Shown here one piece after another: positions 16,083 through 25,040 of a DNA stretch of 64,000 bases (positions are counted from its first letter, which is position 1; every line of letters begins with the position of its first letter). Both the position numbers and the translations under genes were made by a program. The DNA is from Massiliimalia sp050943535 (lineage in GTDB: Bacteria > Bacillota > Clostridia > Oscillospirales > Ruminococcaceae): the NCBI GenBank assembly GCA_050943535.1, contig JBMNPJ010000004.1:1-64000 (forward strand), in the 5' to 3' direction. Under the pieces are notes generated by a model, which saw only the letters and a program-made list of their open reading frames with translations, had not been told where the DNA came from and ran no database searches.

Positions 16083-18422
16083 TTAAGATGAAATGCCGTC
16101 TTTTACTTCGATGGCGAACACAGTCAAATCGTCATGAGGTTCGTCGCCGCTGGCCAGAAGAGCAGCTTCACAGAGTTTATCCGCCAATTCCTGAGAAGGA
16201 AGTGAGGAATAGCGCTGGAATGTTTGTCGGATGACTCGTTCTCCAGAGGCAGGAACACCGTCGGAAAACATGACAATCCGATCCCCTGGATGCAGGGTTA
16301 GCGTTTGTTTGTCAAATTCTACTCCATGGAGAATTCCTACAGGAAGCGAATTGCTTTTAATTTCACTTACTACATTATCTACTTTTACCAGAGAAGCCGC
16401 ACTGCCTGCTTTGTAAAATTCTGCTTGTCCAGTATAAAGATCGATTTTTAACAGATCGATGGTGGACAAGGACTCATCGGTGGATTTTGCCTGAAGTGAA
16501 GAATTGACAAATTTTATAACAGAGTCCATGCCAAACCCAGCTTTAATGAGTTTGAGTACCATAGAGCAGGTCATGGTGCTGTCCAATGCTGCCCGCTTTC
16601 CACAGCCCATGCCGTCGCTGAGGATAAAATAGGCATTTCCTCGGTTATCTGGGAAGTATTCATAGCTGTCTCCGCAGATCTTTCTGGCTTGTTTGGAGGG
16701 AAGAGACTGGGTAGTGGTACTGGGAACCTGGCATACACTGTATTCTGTGGTAAAATTCGCTTTTTCATAAAAGGAAATGCGCACTTTGTTATTCACAGTG
16801 GAAATGGATGGTTCTGCCAAATCCCGTTTCATTCCGTGGGACAGAGCCTGTTGGAGTTCGACGGGATCAAATTGGGTTCCAGTGAGAGTATAAAAATCAA
16901 TTTCCAGGCGGCCGAATCGATTGATGGTGCAGAATACATGGTTGGGAGGAACGGCCAAAGCGGTGAAAATCTCAGATGCTGTATGAGCCAGTGCAGGGTC
17001 GTTTTGCTGCATATCAGTCAGTTCGTCGCTGACCTCCCAAAGCATTTGAGAAACTCCTGACAGCTGTTCCACCGCCAGATTGCGTACTTCAGAAATGCGG
17101 AGTTTGGCAGTTTGAGCCGCGTCATATTCTTGGTAATACTGATTCATTTTCTGGCAAAGCAGGTTCTTTTTACAGCACAGCAGCCCAAACTCATCAATTT
17201 GTTCCGGCACAATGGTTTTATGTTGTTTAAGATGTTCCAGCATATGGGAAAATTGATCCGCTGTGGTATTGTACTGCTCATCCCAGCAAAACAGATTGAG
17301 GCCGCAATTTCTGCATACATAATTGACGGTTCGCTGACATACAGTTTCTACAGGATCAGTATCCATGGAATTGAGTTTTTGAGAGACCTGTTCAATAGAA
17401 TGCTGCAAATCCGCAATGGTCTGAGCAGCAAAATCCAGCCGTGCGCCAATATTATCTTTCATGCTCTGATCCGATTGGGATTGAATTTGAACAAAATCAA
17501 ATACGGACAGCCAACGTTTGGGAATTAGAAAATAAACGCCGCAGCCCAGCAGAATGTCCATCTGCAAAAACAGCATAGACAGACTCATTCCTACAATAAA
17601 TGCTCCAAACAATGAAATAGATAAAAATACTGCTGCCTGCGTCACCCGACCTACCGGACGGAACATGCCGGCAAAAAAAGCTGCTGCTACCAGGATAGAA
17701 CAGATAGAAAGATACTCGGTACTGTAAAGATTGATTCCAATAGCCAGAATTACTCCGCAGGCAGAAGCGCCTACTGCGCCGAATTTTTCTGCAGCGATGA
17801 GAACACTGGCAGATGCAGCGATAATCCCAAAGGAAAATCCCAGAGGCTGAAAGGACATGAGTGCAATAATGCCCAAAAGAAACAAAATAATGGTGCTGGA
17901 CAGTTCCACAGAATTGTATTTTCGCAGATCATGGATGGAAAAAAAGGCGTTGCTTGCAAAAGAACAAAAAGCGGTAACTCCGCAAGCCAGCATCGATTCG
18001 CAAATTTGAAGCCCCCAGTTGGAAGCGGAAAATTGAAGGGCAACATTGGCTAAACCATTGGATAACAAAAAGGCCAGGAGTACCGAGAGAGAACAAACAG
18101 CGGGGTGGGTTTCCCATTTTTGCAAGGGTTTTAATTTATGGATTATCAGTTTTTGCGCCATAGCCAGTGCCAGGGATGCCAGGTAGATCAGGTGATTTTC
18201 CTGAAGTCCCAGACTGACATACCCGAGACTGCTTCCTAATGCCATAATCCACGACAGGCGAAACGGCATGGAAACGGCAAACGAAACGCCAAACGGCGCC
18301 ATACTTCCCAGCAGCTGAGAGCGGCAAAGCAGGAAGGAGAATGCCGCGCACACTGCTGTTTTTACCATGAGAACCTTGTCCGCTGATGCAGTTTGCTGCT
18401 GCAAAACAGCTTGTGTTTTCAT
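16083..18422 (-). CDS. spoIIE: Stage II sporulation protein E (PP2C-type phosphatase)
   Basis: The 779-aa protein has an N-terminal polytopic membrane region (about residues 20-300, roughly ten segments), a middle oligomerisation region and a C-terminal PP2C phosphatase. Metal-binding aspartates are visible in GDSYEY (585), SDGMGCG (603), DGV (721) and HDDLTVF (764-765). In Bacillus, SpoIIE dephosphorylates SpoIIAA in the forespore to activate sigma-F and helps place the polar septum. The length is close to the family norm (about 800-830 aa). It implies a spore-forming host. The ribosome site AAGGA is 11 nt upstream, a slightly long gap. Confidence 0.95.
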   Translation of the reverse strand: MKTQAVLQQQTASADKVLMVKTAVCAAFSFLLCRSQLLGSMAPFGVSFAVSMPFRLSWIMALGSSLGYVSLGLQENHLIYLASLALAMAQKLIIHKLKPLQKWETHPAVCSLSVLLAFLLSNGLANVALQFSASNWGLQICESMLACGVTAFCSFASNAFFSIHDLRKYNSVELSSTIILFLLGIIALMSFQPLGFSFGIIAASASVLIAAEKFGAVGASACGVILAIGINLYSTEYLSICSILVAAAFFAGMFRPVGRVTQAAVFLSISLFGAFIVGMSLSMLFLQMDILLGCGVYFLIPKRWLSVFDFVQIQSQSDQSMKDNIGARLDFAAQTIADLQHSIEQVSQKLNSMDTDPVETVCQRTVNYVCRNCGLNLFCWDEQYNTTADQFSHMLEHLKQHKTIVPEQIDEFGLLCCKKNLLCQKMNQYYQEYDAAQTAKLRISEVRNLAVEQLSGVSQMLWEVSDELTDMQQNDPALAHTASEIFTALAVPPNHVFCTINRFGRLEIDFYTLTGTQFDPVELQQALSHGMKRDLAEPSISTVNNKVRISFYEKANFTTEYSVCQVPSTTTQSLPSKQARKICGDSYEYFPDNRGNAYFILSDGMGCGKRAALDSTMTCSMVLKLIKAGFGMDSVIKFVNSSLQAKSTDESLSTIDLLKIDLYTGQAEFYKAGSAASLVKVDNVVSEIKSNSLPVGILHGVEFDKQTLTLHPGDRIVMFSDGVPASGERVIRQTFQRYSSLPSQELADKLCEAALLASGDEPHDDLTVFAIEVKDGISS

Positions 18423-18559
18423 TCATCAACACGTCCTTTCTGATGTTTTGTTTTGGAGAAAAACTGTTCCTGTGTACATGCGAATGGGATTGCTTGCAGG
18501 AATCCCTGCAAAATGGGTTGGGAACAGTATTTCTACAAATAGTATAATCTTCCAAATAC

Positions 18560-18594
18560 AGTATACAAAAATCCTTCTGAAAATTTTGTCGCAA
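18560..18594 (-). promoter_or_regulatory. Candidate Spo0A-type promoter of spoIIE
   Basis: On the minus strand, TATACT (18560-18565) could be a -10. Upstream of it is TTGCGACAAAA (18584-18594), which matches the complement of a Spo0A box (TTTTGTCGCAA on the plus strand). The hexamer GCGACA is 21 bp from the -10, like the unusual spacing of known Spo0A-activated spoIIE and spoIIG promoters. A second box-like TTTTTGTCGGGAA lies at 18637-18649. Confidence 0.45.
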
Positions 18595-18739
18595 CCCCTA
18601 TGAGGAAAAAACGGCGCAGAAGGATTCTTTTTTCGCTTTTTGTCGGGAAATAGCCGGATGAGAAATCTCTGTAAGTAAACGGTATTTTATGGAAGAGAAA
18701 GAGATAGAAGAAAACCTATTTTTGTTCTATTTACAGAAA

Positions 18740-18860
18740 TATGGGGACACAGTTACTGTCCCCATAATTTTTTTGAAAATTTTTCAGTTTGTTGCACGTT
18801 TGGGTGCAATTTTTCCCGGTTTTTGAGGGAATAGTGAAGGGGCTTTTCAAAAAGCACCTT
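18740..18860 (+). terminator. Tandem terminator-like hairpins upstream of the phage-like cluster
   Basis: This lies in the 460-bp gene-free stretch 18423-18883. A first hairpin TATGGGGACA/TGTCCCCATA (18740-18766) is followed by ATTTTTTT. A second, TTGCAC/GTGCAA (18792-18809), is followed by TTTTT. A third weak stem, GGGGCTTTT/AAAAGCACC, lies at about 18840-18860. No plus-strand gene precedes them, so they may attenuate entry into the phage-like operon. Nothing else was recognised in the stretch besides the spoIIE promoter region. Confidence 0.6.
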
Positions 18861-18883
18861 ACAAAATACCAAATGGAGGAGGC

Positions 18884-19384
18884 ATGCAAGTGGAAGAACA
18901 GGAAGAACGCTTTTGCTGGTTTTATCATTGGATGCGAAATGGCAGAGAGGCGGCCATGGCAGCCGGATATCCGTCGGAGCAGTGTGCCGGAGCAGCAATG
19001 AACCTGCTGCAGAAAAGGTCTGTACAGAAAAAACTGAATGTGCTGGACAAACAGTGGGGAACTGACCAGATTCGAAGTTCTGTCATTGCGGGGCTGATGC
19101 GGATTGCATTTGGCAGCATCAATGACTGTGCAAAACTGCTGTTTCAAAAGGAAGAGGGCGATATCAACCAGCTGGATCTGTTTTCTGTCAGCGAAATGAA
19201 ACGGAACAAAGACAACAGTGTGGAACTGCGTTTTTGCAGCCGAATGGAAGCACTGGAAAAACTGCTGGAACTGACCAGAGAACAGAGCGGGGAAAATTCC
19301 CTGCAAAGGGTGTATGAAGCACTGGCAGCAGGAAATGAAAAAGTCACTGAAGATATCCACAGGAAGGACAGCGGGGAAGTATGA
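18884..19384 (+). CDS. Phage terminase small subunit
   Basis: The 166-aa protein has an N-terminal helix-turn-helix-like region (WFYHWMRNGREAAMAAGY, with NLLQKRSVQKKL after it), the arrangement of Terminase_2 small subunits that recognise the packaging site. Its C-terminal part is helical and acidic. GGAGG is 3-4 nt before the ATG. Its stop overlaps the start of the large subunit by 4 bp (ATGA), as in typical packaging operons. It is the first gene of the cluster, preceded by terminator-like hairpins. Confidence 0.8.
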   Translation: MQVEEQEERFCWFYHWMRNGREAAMAAGYPSEQCAGAAMNLLQKRSVQKKLNVLDKQWGTDQIRSSVIAGLMRIAFGSINDCAKLLFQKEEGDINQLDLFSVSEMKRNKDNSVELRFCSRMEALEKLLELTREQSGENSLQRVYEALAAGNEKVTEDIHRKDSGEV

Positions 19385-20631
19385 ACATTCGGGAATTCTC
19401 CCCAAAACAGTACACTGTGATCAGCTGGTGGTGCAAGGGAAGTCCTTACCATCAAAAGGATGCCATTATCTGTGACGGAGCAGTGCGAAGCGGAAAAAGC
19501 AGCTGTATGTCCCTTTCCTTTTTATTGTGGTCTATGGCCAGTTTTGAAAATGCGGCTTTTGGTCTTTGTGCCAAAACAGTCACCTCTTTGAGGCGAAACC
19601 TTCTAGAACCGCTGAAAGAGATGATGACACAGCTGGGCTTTCGGTATGAGGAGAAGGTCAGCAAAAATTATCTGGATATCTGGGCAGGGGAACGGTGCAA
19701 CCGGTTTTACCTGTTTTGGGGAAAAGATGAAGGTTCCGCCGCCTTGATCCAGGGGATCACCCTCAGCGGTGTTTTGCTGGACGAAGTGGTGCTCATGCCC
19801 CGCAGCTTTGTAGAGCAGGCCATTGCTCGTTGTTCGGCTTCCGGTTCCCGTATTTGGTTTAACTGCAATCCCTCTTATCCGGGGCACTGGTTTTATCAGG
19901 AGTGGATCCAAAAAGCAGAACAGAAAAATACCTTGTATCTGCACTTTACCATGGAGGACAACCCCTCATTGTCCGAAGCGATCCGCAGACGGTATGAATC
20001 CCTGTATTCCGGTACCTTTTATGACCGGTTTGTACTGGGGAAATGGGTCAATGCATCCGGACTGGTGTACCCCATGTTTTCTCAGGCAAAACATGTTGTT
20101 TCTCATAGACCGGAAGGAGAAAAATGGTATATTTCCTGTGACTACGGTACGGTAAACCCTACTTCCATGGGACTGTGGACAGAAGAAAACGGCGTTTGGG
20201 TACGGGTGTCCGAGTATTATTATGATTCCCGGAAAGAACATCGGCAAAAAACCGATGAGGAATATTATCGGGAATTAGAGCTGCTGGCCGATGGACATCC
20301 CATCACCGCAGTAATTGCCGATCCTTCTGCTGCAAGCTTTATGGAATGTATCCGCCGCCACGGAAAATTTGCCGTGATCCCCGCCAAAAACGATGTGCTT
20401 ACCGGTATTCGAAAGGTAAGTGACCAGCTGCAACAAGGTACCCTGAAATTCCACCAAAGCTGCCGGGATACCCTGCGGGAGTTTTCCCAATATGTGTGGG
20501 AGGACGGGGAAAAAGGGGATATCCCAAAAAAGGAACACGACCATGCTATGGACGATATCCGGTATTTTGTCAATACCGTACTGGGACAGGAAGATGGGTT
20601 CTTTGTCCTGAGTGCAGAAAGGAGAACGTAA
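19381..20631 (+). CDS. Phage terminase large subunit (PBSX-type)
   Basis: The 416-aa packaging motor has an N-terminal ATPase with Walker A GAVRSGKSS (about 33-41) and Walker B GVLLDEV (about 128-134). A C-terminal RNase H-fold nuclease starts at SCDYGTVNPTSMGLW (about 250-264) and has a downstream acidic ADPS motif (about 317). The family translocates DNA into the prohead and cuts it. Length and motifs appear complete, so packaging activity is plausible. It overlaps the small subunit gene and precedes the portal gene. Confidence 0.92.
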   Translation: MNIREFSPKQYTVISWWCKGSPYHQKDAIICDGAVRSGKSSCMSLSFLLWSMASFENAAFGLCAKTVTSLRRNLLEPLKEMMTQLGFRYEEKVSKNYLDIWAGERCNRFYLFWGKDEGSAALIQGITLSGVLLDEVVLMPRSFVEQAIARCSASGSRIWFNCNPSYPGHWFYQEWIQKAEQKNTLYLHFTMEDNPSLSEAIRRRYESLYSGTFYDRFVLGKWVNASGLVYPMFSQAKHVVSHRPEGEKWYISCDYGTVNPTSMGLWTEENGVWVRVSEYYYDSRKEHRQKTDEEYYRELELLADGHPITAVIADPSAASFMECIRRHGKFAVIPAKNDVLTGIRKVSDQLQQGTLKFHQSCRDTLREFSQYVWEDGEKGDIPKKEHDHAMDDIRYFVNTVLGQEDGFFVLSAERRT

Positions 20632-20638
20632 TCGCAAC

Positions 20639-21853
20639 ATGACGCTGAAATTTTGGAAGAAAAAACAGTCGCCGCAAACCCTTTATCAGGCTCAGCGGGA
20701 AAGTGCCCATCCCTTTTCGGTGATGGACGGATACATTCCCCTTTCCAATCCGGAAGTAAAGCTCTATGAAGCCATCCGGGAAGGGGTACCCTTAGTGGAT
20801 TCTGCCATCCAGAAAATTGTGCGGCTGTCCGGAGGATTTCGGGTAGTCTGTTCCAATCCGGATACCCAAAAACTGCTGGATCAATTTTTGCAGCAGGTGC
20901 AGGTGGGCGGCAGCGGAAAAGGTTTGGAGCAGTTTATGGCAGGTTATCTGGATCACCTGCTGACTTACGGAAATTCTGTGGGGGAAATTGTGCTGACCCG
21001 GGACAAGCGGCGGATTGCGGGGCTTTACCTGGCTTCTTTGGAGCAGGTTGAGATTCATCAGGGTCAAAATCCCCTGGAAGTGGAGTTTTATACCCGGGGA
21101 TATGGACAGAGAACCAAAGTGGCAAATCCTAACCTGATTTTGTTCACTGCCCTGAATCCCAAAGCGGGAGAATGCCAGGGAGTATCCCTTTTAAGAAGTC
21201 TGCCTTTTGTCACCGGAATATTATTTAAGATTTACCATTCCATCGGACAGAATTTTGACCGAATTGGAAACATTCGGTACGCGGTGACCTATAAGCCGCC
21301 TAGAGACGGAGTGTCCCAGGCCTATGCCAAAGAGCGGGCACAGCTAATCGCCAGAGAATGGAGTGAAGGGATGAGCGCCGGCGCAGCCGGAAAGGTGAAG
21401 GATTTTATCACCGTGGGGGATGTGGACATTAAGGTCATTGGGGCGGACAGCCAAATGATTGATACTCAGATTCCGGTTCGGCAGATGCTGGAACAAATTG
21501 TTTCAAAGCTTTCCATTCCGCCTTTTTTGCTGGGGCTTTCCTGGTCCACCACCGAACGGATGAGTAAACAGCAGACCGATATTTTAACCACGGAGCTGGA
21601 GTTTTATCGGAGATTGATGACGCCGGTAATTTTAAAAATCTGTGATACCTTTTTCCGCTTGCAGGGAATTTGGGAAGAACCCAGCGTGGAGTGGAACACC
21701 ATTAATCTGAAAGATGAGGTGGAATCCGCACAGGCAAGGTATTATCTGGCAAGGGCAAAAGAAATTGAGCAGAAGCTTGTTGATACAAAACAACCGACAT
21801 CCTTGGAAAGCAGTGTTCCAAAACAGGAAAAGGAGGAAAAAGCAGCAGAATGA
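20639..21853 (+). CDS. Phage portal protein
   Basis: The 404-aa protein lies between terminase and protease and has portal-family features (VPLVDSAIQKIVRLSGGFRV near the start, and LSIPPFLLGLSWSTTERMSKQQ near residue 320). The portal ring is the DNA entry channel at one capsid vertex. The ATG at 20639 is 15 nt after an AAAGGAG that lies in the end of the terminase gene; a GTG at 20612 precedes that site. The last 4 bp overlap the next gene. Confidence 0.85.
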   Translation: MTLKFWKKKQSPQTLYQAQRESAHPFSVMDGYIPLSNPEVKLYEAIREGVPLVDSAIQKIVRLSGGFRVVCSNPDTQKLLDQFLQQVQVGGSGKGLEQFMAGYLDHLLTYGNSVGEIVLTRDKRRIAGLYLASLEQVEIHQGQNPLEVEFYTRGYGQRTKVANPNLILFTALNPKAGECQGVSLLRSLPFVTGILFKIYHSIGQNFDRIGNIRYAVTYKPPRDGVSQAYAKERAQLIAREWSEGMSAGAAGKVKDFITVGDVDIKVIGADSQMIDTQIPVRQMLEQIVSKLSIPPFLLGLSWSTTERMSKQQTDILTTELEFYRRLMTPVILKICDTFFRLQGIWEEPSVEWNTINLKDEVESAQARYYLARAKEIEQKLVDTKQPTSLESSVPKQEKEEKAAE

Positions 21854-22824
21854 AAACAGGAGAAGTGCTGGTAAGCAAGAGCTGCCAGCCGAATGATCTG
21901 GAAAAAATCAACCAATACACTCGACGGGAACTGAGCCCAGAGGAAGTATATACCTTTCAGATGATATTATGCGACAACGAAGTAGACCGTGACGGAGAGT
22001 GCTTTACAGTAGAAGCGCTGCATGAACTGGCAAAACTGTTTGTGGGAAAAACCGGGATTTTTGACCATGACCCTAAAGGGGAAAATCAAACTGCCAGAAT
22101 TTTTGAAGCCCATGTGGAGCAGGATCCAGTTCGGTTTACCAGTTTGGGAGACCCGTATACCTGTTTAAAGGCAAAGGCCTATATGGTGCGGGGAGAACAC
22201 AACCGCTCGCTGATTTTAGAAATTGATGGCGGAATTAAAAAGGAAGTGAGTGTAGGGTGCAGTGTGCGCAGCGCAGTTTGTTCCATCTGTGGGGCAGATC
22301 GGCGCGGAGAAGGATGCGGTCATGTAAATGGCAGAGAATACGGTGGAAAACGGTGCTATACCATTTTGTCACAGCCGGACGATGCTTATGAATGGAGCTT
22401 TGTGGCAGTACCGTCTCAGAGAAATGCCGGAGTTACCAAGAAGTATGGCGGCGGGTCGGAGCGATCCTTTTCCCAGCTGCGCAAAGTGTTTTGCCGGGGA
22501 GAGCCAACCCAATTATCCGGAGCAGAAGCGCTGGAACTGGAGCGGCAGATTCGTCTGATGGAGCAAAAAGCTACATGGGGAGACCACTATTTGGAGGAGC
22601 TGAAAGCCAAGGTCATCCGTCTGGCGTTTTTAAGCGGAAATGACATGGACAGCCGGATTCTTTCTTCTGTGGCGGAGAAATTATCTCACACCGAATTAAA
22701 AGCGTATGAAGCCTACTATGAGAAAAAGCTTTCCGCGCAGGATCCGTCTGGGGTTCAGCTGGCGGTCGGAATGAGTCAGAAGGAAGAAAAAGGACAGGAA
22801 GAAAATCAGCATTTTAAGCTGTAA
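21850..22824 (+). CDS. Probable capsid maturation protease with a Cys/His cluster
   Basis: The 324-aa protein is in the place expected for a prohead protease. A His in the segment GIFDHDPKGENQTARI (near 77) and a Ser in KKEVSVGCSVRS (near 135) could be the catalytic pair of a U35/HK97-like fold. An inserted CxxC-x8-CxH cluster (CSICG, then GCGH, about 143-158) may bind zinc; related clostridial phage proteases are known to carry such an insert. The C-terminal third is charged and helical, possibly a scaffold. The function is inferred from position plus weak motifs. Confidence 0.6.
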   Translation: MKTGEVLVSKSCQPNDLEKINQYTRRELSPEEVYTFQMILCDNEVDRDGECFTVEALHELAKLFVGKTGIFDHDPKGENQTARIFEAHVEQDPVRFTSLGDPYTCLKAKAYMVRGEHNRSLILEIDGGIKKEVSVGCSVRSAVCSICGADRRGEGCGHVNGREYGGKRCYTILSQPDDAYEWSFVAVPSQRNAGVTKKYGGGSERSFSQLRKVFCRGEPTQLSGAEALELERQIRLMEQKATWGDHYLEELKAKVIRLAFLSGNDMDSRILSSVAEKLSHTELKAYEAYYEKKLSAQDPSGVQLAVGMSQKEEKGQEENQHFKL

Positions 22825-22843
22825 AAAACAAGGAGGAATCGGA

Positions 22844-23182
22844 ATGGAATTGAGTGTAAACGGAATCGGTGCAGTTGTGGTAACCATGAAAACCACCGAT
22901 GCAGCATTGGGTGACCTGGTGATGATGGACGGTCATTTCCAGGTGAAAAAAGCCACTGCCGAGGCGGAACCCATTGGTATTTGTGTCAGCCGTAACGGAG
23001 ATTACGCAGGAATTCAGGTAAAAGGCGGGGTAGAAATGACCTGTACAGATGAAACATTAACCCCGGGGTATCAGATGCTGAAAGCGACCAGTGAAAACGG
23101 GGTAGCTAAGGGAACCGCAGGCGCCCTTCATCTGGTGGTCAGTGTGGATACCGGGGCAAAAACCGCATTTGTGGTACTGTAA
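22844..23182 (+). CDS. Probable capsid decoration (head-stabilising) protein
   Basis: The 112-aa, beta-rich protein directly precedes the capsid gene, the usual place of DUF2190-like or lambda-gpD-like cement proteins. Patterns such as GDLVMMDGHFQVKKATAE and GIQVKGGVEMTC fit that family loosely. AGGAGG precedes the ATG. I infer the role from size, composition and order. Confidence 0.6.
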   Translation: MELSVNGIGAVVVTMKTTDAALGDLVMMDGHFQVKKATAEAEPIGICVSRNGDYAGIQVKGGVEMTCTDETLTPGYQMLKATSENGVAKGTAGALHLVVSVDTGAKTAFVVL

Positions 23183-23199
23183 GGAAAGGAGTCAAAACA

Positions 23200-24210
23200 A
23201 TGAGATACGATAATCTGAAATTGGAAAAGGGTATGTACGGCATTACCGGAAAATCATTTAGTCAGGTGTTGGAGGAACTGGATCCCAGCGAAAATTACCG
23301 CAATACTCCTCTGGAAGGGCTGGATGCCTTTGAACGCCAGCTGAAACGGTTTGACATTAAAGTAGCGGGAACAAAATCCGACCCGGTGGAAAAGTTTTTC
23401 AGCACCTCCACCTCTGCGGCGCTGTTTCCGGAATATGTAAAGCGGGCAGTGGAAAACGGAACCAGAAATCAGGAAATTTTAAACCAGATCATTGCCAGCA
23501 AAACGTATATTGACTCCATGGACTATCGCTCTATTACTTCCGGAGCAGCAGAAGATGCAAAAGAACTGAAAGCGGTGGCAGAAGGAGCTGAAATTCCTGT
23601 TACCGAAGTAAAGACCAAAGAAAATTTGGTGAAGCTCTATAAGCGGGGCCGTATGTTGGTAGCATCCTATGAAGCAATTCGTTTTCAGAAACTGGATTTG
23701 TTTACCGTTACCCTGAATCAGATCGGCGCTCAGATTGCAAAACAGCAGCTGCGGGATGCGGTGAACGTTTTGGTGAAAGGGGACGGAAACGACAACCCGG
23801 CAGAATCGGTTGCCCTGACCGGAGAAACCTTTGCCTATGCGGATTTGATTAACCTGTGGAACCGTTTTGAAGACTATGAAATGAATACCCTGCTGGCAGA
23901 TGCCAATGCGATGGTAAAACTGCTGGAATTGGAAGAATTTAAAAACCCCAATACTGGGCTGAATTTCCAAGCAACCGGACGGCTTGCTACCCCTTTGGGC
24001 GCCAATCTTTACAAGAGCAGTGTGGTTCCTGCCAATACCCTGGTGGCGTTAGACAAAAACTGTGCTCTGGAAATGGTGACAGCCGGAGATGTGATGGTGG
24101 AATATGACAAACTGATTGACCGTCAGCTGGAACGGGCAGCCATTACCTCTATTGCAGGATTTGCTAAAATTTTTGCAGATGCTTCTAAAGTGATGACTAC
24201 ATCTAAATAA
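23200..24210 (+). CDS. Major capsid protein (HK97 fold)
   Basis: The 336-aa protein matches the HK97-type major capsid layout. A helical N-terminal arm (about 1-75) precedes a core with PEYVKRAVENGTRNQEIL (about 80) and a beta-rich C-terminus (ATPLGANLYKSSVVPANTLVAL, about 265). It would form the icosahedral shell. The ribosome site is AAGGAGTCAAAACA before ATG. It is complete and strongly expressed-looking, with no frameshift. Confidence 0.85.
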   Translation: MRYDNLKLEKGMYGITGKSFSQVLEELDPSENYRNTPLEGLDAFERQLKRFDIKVAGTKSDPVEKFFSTSTSAALFPEYVKRAVENGTRNQEILNQIIASKTYIDSMDYRSITSGAAEDAKELKAVAEGAEIPVTEVKTKENLVKLYKRGRMLVASYEAIRFQKLDLFTVTLNQIGAQIAKQQLRDAVNVLVKGDGNDNPAESVALTGETFAYADLINLWNRFEDYEMNTLLADANAMVKLLELEEFKNPNTGLNFQATGRLATPLGANLYKSSVVPANTLVALDKNCALEMVTAGDVMVEYDKLIDRQLERAAITSIAGFAKIFADASKVMTTSK

Positions 24211-24314
24211 AAACAGGACAAAACCGGATCACAGTTCAAAACCTGTGCGGGTCGGATATGGTCCGCACCCGGTTTTGGATGTTGGGGTTTGGCAAGAAAG
24301 AGGTGGTTAGCATA

Positions 24315-24671
24315 TTGGAGTTGGAAAAAATCCGGGAAGAGTTTTGCAGGTTGGCGGGAATTACACTGGAGGAGTGTCCCCCTTATGAATCGTTAGTGCA
24401 GCTGGGAAAGCAGGAGGTAGAGCAGAATTTAATGAAGGATGTTTCTATTTCCGGATATGAATCTGCTTTGGAAGAATTGGCGGCGGCCAATGCCTATTGC
24501 TGGTATTTGATGTTTTACGATAACGGAGCAGATAAAGTCAGTGTTATGGATGTCAGCATTGAGGCAGGGAGACAGCGGAAAATCACTCAGGCAAAACAAA
24601 TGCGGCAGGAATTGATCCGCATGTGTCAGGGACTGTGGAAAGATACGGATTTTGTCTTTTTGGCAACTTGA
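24315..24671 (+). CDS. Putative head-tail connector protein
   Basis: The roughly 118-aa helical protein lies just after the capsid gene, where DNA-packaging adaptor proteins (gp6/gp15-like) are found. I choose TTG at 24315 as start because GAGGTGG lies 11 nt upstream. An in-frame ATG at 24258 would add 19 residues that read like untranslated leader (VRTRFWMLGFGKK). No firm family match can be made by eye; position is the main support. Confidence 0.5.
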   Translation: MELEKIREEFCRLAGITLEECPPYESLVQLGKQEVEQNLMKDVSISGYESALEELAAANAYCWYLMFYDNGADKVSVMDVSIEAGRQRKITQAKQMRQELIRMCQGLWKDTDFVFLAT

Positions 24672-24710
24672 AATACAGGCGAAAAAAGAAAAAGGGAGGA
24701 ATGGTAACGG

Positions 24711-25040
24711 ATGACCCAAAAACAGGTATTGCATCACTTTTTAAAGCAGTATGGCTCTGTGATTTTCGGTGAGGACGGAAAAACTGCATTCGGTGTACTG
24801 GCTCCGGTGCGGGATCTTTCGGTGCGTTTCCCCAATGTGACCTATGCGAAGGTGGGATTTGTCCCAAAACGGGAATATGTGCTGATTGCTATGCCCGGTG
24901 AGGAGATGATTGTGAAGCACGCCCGGTTGGAGATGGAAGGGAAAAAACTGCAAATTGCGGATGCGGAGGATTATTTTTTAGACGGGGAAGCCTTTTACCG
25001 CAGAGCTTATGCTTATGAACTGAAGGAGGTGATTCCGTGA
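24711..25040 (+). CDS. Putative head-closure protein (XkdH-like position)
   Basis: The 109-aa, beta-rich protein has an aromatic-rich end (EDYFLDGEAFYRRAYAYEL). In PBSX-like clusters a small stopper or head-closure gene follows the connector. AGGGAGG precedes the ATG. Its stop overlaps the GTG start of the next gene by 4 bp. The function is assigned by gene order only. Confidence 0.5.
   Translation: MTQKQVLHHFLKQYGSVIFGEDGKTAFGVLAPVRDLSVRFPNVTYAKVGFVPKREYVLIAMPGEEMIVKHARLEMEGKKLQIADAEDYFLDGEAFYRRAYAYELKEVIP

Noticed and set aside
18423..18883. Attachment site of a prophage
   Set aside because: I found no direct repeat shared between this stretch and the region after 31434, and no integrase or tRNA target adjoins.
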